NCBI GenBank assembly: GCA_031177555.1
Contig: JAPSGM010000135.1
Coordinates: forward strand, 1 to 5,594
Direction: 5' to 3'
DNA length: 5,594 bases
From: Chloroflexota bacterium
GTDB taxonomy: Bacteria; Chloroflexota; Limnocylindria; QHBO01
Positions 4,948 through 5,594 of this stretch are shown in pieces (positions within the stretch are counted from its first letter, which is position 1; each line of letters starts with the position of its first letter). Made by a program: the position numbers and the translations under genes. A model generated the notes under the pieces. It was not told the origin of the DNA, did no database searches, and was given only the letters and a program-made list of their open reading frames with translations.

Positions 4948-5594
4948 AGCCTGACCAGCTGAGGCACGACATGGCCCTTGGCCCGATACCGGCCGAGGGC
5001 CTGCTCGTAGGCCGCGTCCGCCTCTGGCCGGCGGCCGGCGGACCGCAGCACCCACGCCAGCCGCAGGTACGCCTCGGCCTGCAGGACCGGAGCATCGGTG
5101 CCTTCCGCCATGGCCAGCGCCTCGCGGGCCAGGCGCTCCGCCTCGTCGACCTCGCCGGCCTCCGCCGCCACCAGGGAGCGGAAACCGCGCCACTCGACCT
5201 GGGCGACCACGTCGTCCGGGGTGGCCAGCTCCTGCAGCTCGTCGGCGAGCGCCCTCACCTCCGCCACGCGGCCCTGGGAGACGAGCACCTTGGCCAGTGT
5301 CCCCAGCACCCCGGAGAGGATGTAGCGCTCGCCGATGGCCCGCAGCGCATCGGCGTCCTGGCGCAGGGCGCTCTCGGCGGCGGCCAGGTTTCCGCCCACC
5401 AACTCGATCTGCGCCTGCTCCATCGAGGGACGCAGCAGCGAGCCCTCTCCCTCGCGGAGCTCGGCCAGCATGACGCTGCCGGCCGCGTACGTCTGGCGGG
5501 CAAGATCCAGGTCACCGGCCATGGCGTACAGCTGCGCCAGCCAGGTCGTGATGAGCGCCTGCGTCCGACGGTCTCCCTCCGCCGCGCCCACGAG
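4938..5594 (-). CDS. C-terminal TPR-repeat region of a larger protein (5' end outside the window)
   Basis: The visible 218 residues form helical tetratricopeptide-like repeats at about 13-46, 55-88, 91-124, 130-163 and 170-203. Each shows the small-residue and aromatic pattern of TPRs, for example AYLRLAWVLRSAGRRPEADAAYEQAL (175-200). There is no stop before the right edge, and the GTG at 5591 has no sign of being a start, so the protein most likely continues. The ending ALGRYRAKGHVV resembles the C-terminal end of large signalling ATPases in Actinomycetota and Chloroflexota that carry a class III nucleotide cyclase or a DNA-binding domain, then an AAA-type ATPase, then TPRs. Which N-terminal domain is present cannot be seen. 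Function by inference: protein-protein interaction or signal sensing. It is convergent with the secreted-protein gene, with 24 bp between the stop codons. Confidence 0.85.
   Translation of the reverse strand, partial: LVGAAEGDRRTQALITTWLAQLYAMAGDLDLARQTYAAGSVMLAELREGEGSLLRPSMEQAQIELVGGNLAAAESALRQDADALRAIGERYILSGVLGTLAKVLVSQGRVAEVRALADELQELATPDDVVAQVEWRGFRSLVAAEAGEVDEAERLAREALAMAEGTDAPVLQAEAYLRLAWVLRSAGRRPEADAAYEQALGRYRAKGHVVPQLVRLEG

Noticed and set aside
1..5594. Defence island, toxin-antitoxin pair, biosynthetic cluster or mobile element
   Set aside because: No nuclease, transposase, integrase, toxin-like small gene pair, CRISPR repeat or terminal inverted repeat was seen; the genes are unrelated housekeeping-type or surface functions with alternating strands.

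Overview
The window is a short piece of a high-GC bacterial chromosome. One 60-base sample of the transporter gene (2041-2100) is about 75% GC. The compact gene spacing, TANNNT boxes 6-7 nt in front of start codons (leaderless transcripts) and the protein families suggest Actinomycetota or a high-GC Chloroflexota lineage. This is inference; no rRNA or marker gene is present. I saw no mobile element, CRISPR array, tRNA or rRNA.

Layout: (i) 2-100 (+) is the last 32 codons of a membrane protein, followed by a likely intrinsic terminator. (ii) 209-1201 (-) is a complete DUF72 (YecE-like) TIM-barrel protein. (iii) 1202-1247 is a 46-bp divergent control region with two face-to-face -10 boxes, each suited to a leaderless mRNA. 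(iv) 1248-2909 (+) is a major facilitator superfamily permease fused to a C-terminal cyclic-nucleotide-binding domain with an intact phosphate-binding cassette. (v) 2875-3561 (-) is an alpha/beta hydrolase with a complete catalytic triad; its 3' end overlaps the permease gene by 35 bp. (vi) 3562-3881 is a 320-bp divergent intergenic region rich in dyads, with a promoter candidate on each strand. (vii) 3882-4913 (+) is a secreted protein with a DUF11-like domain and eight cysteines in four close pairs. (viii) 4938-5594 (-) is the C-terminal TPR part of a larger protein that continues beyond the window, of the kind often found behind AAA-type ATPase and nucleotide cyclase domains.

Working together: no gene pair forms a clear operon, since every neighbouring pair is divergent or convergent. 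The most suggestive elements are the permease whose cytoplasmic domain probably senses cAMP or cGMP, the shared DUF72/permease promoter, and the cysteine-paired secreted protein behind a palindrome-rich control region. A cyclic-nucleotide theme linking the permease to the TPR protein is possible but unproven, because the N-terminal part of the TPR protein is not visible. I found no convincing new multi-gene system; the window is mostly ordinary chromosomal sequence with a few architectural oddities.
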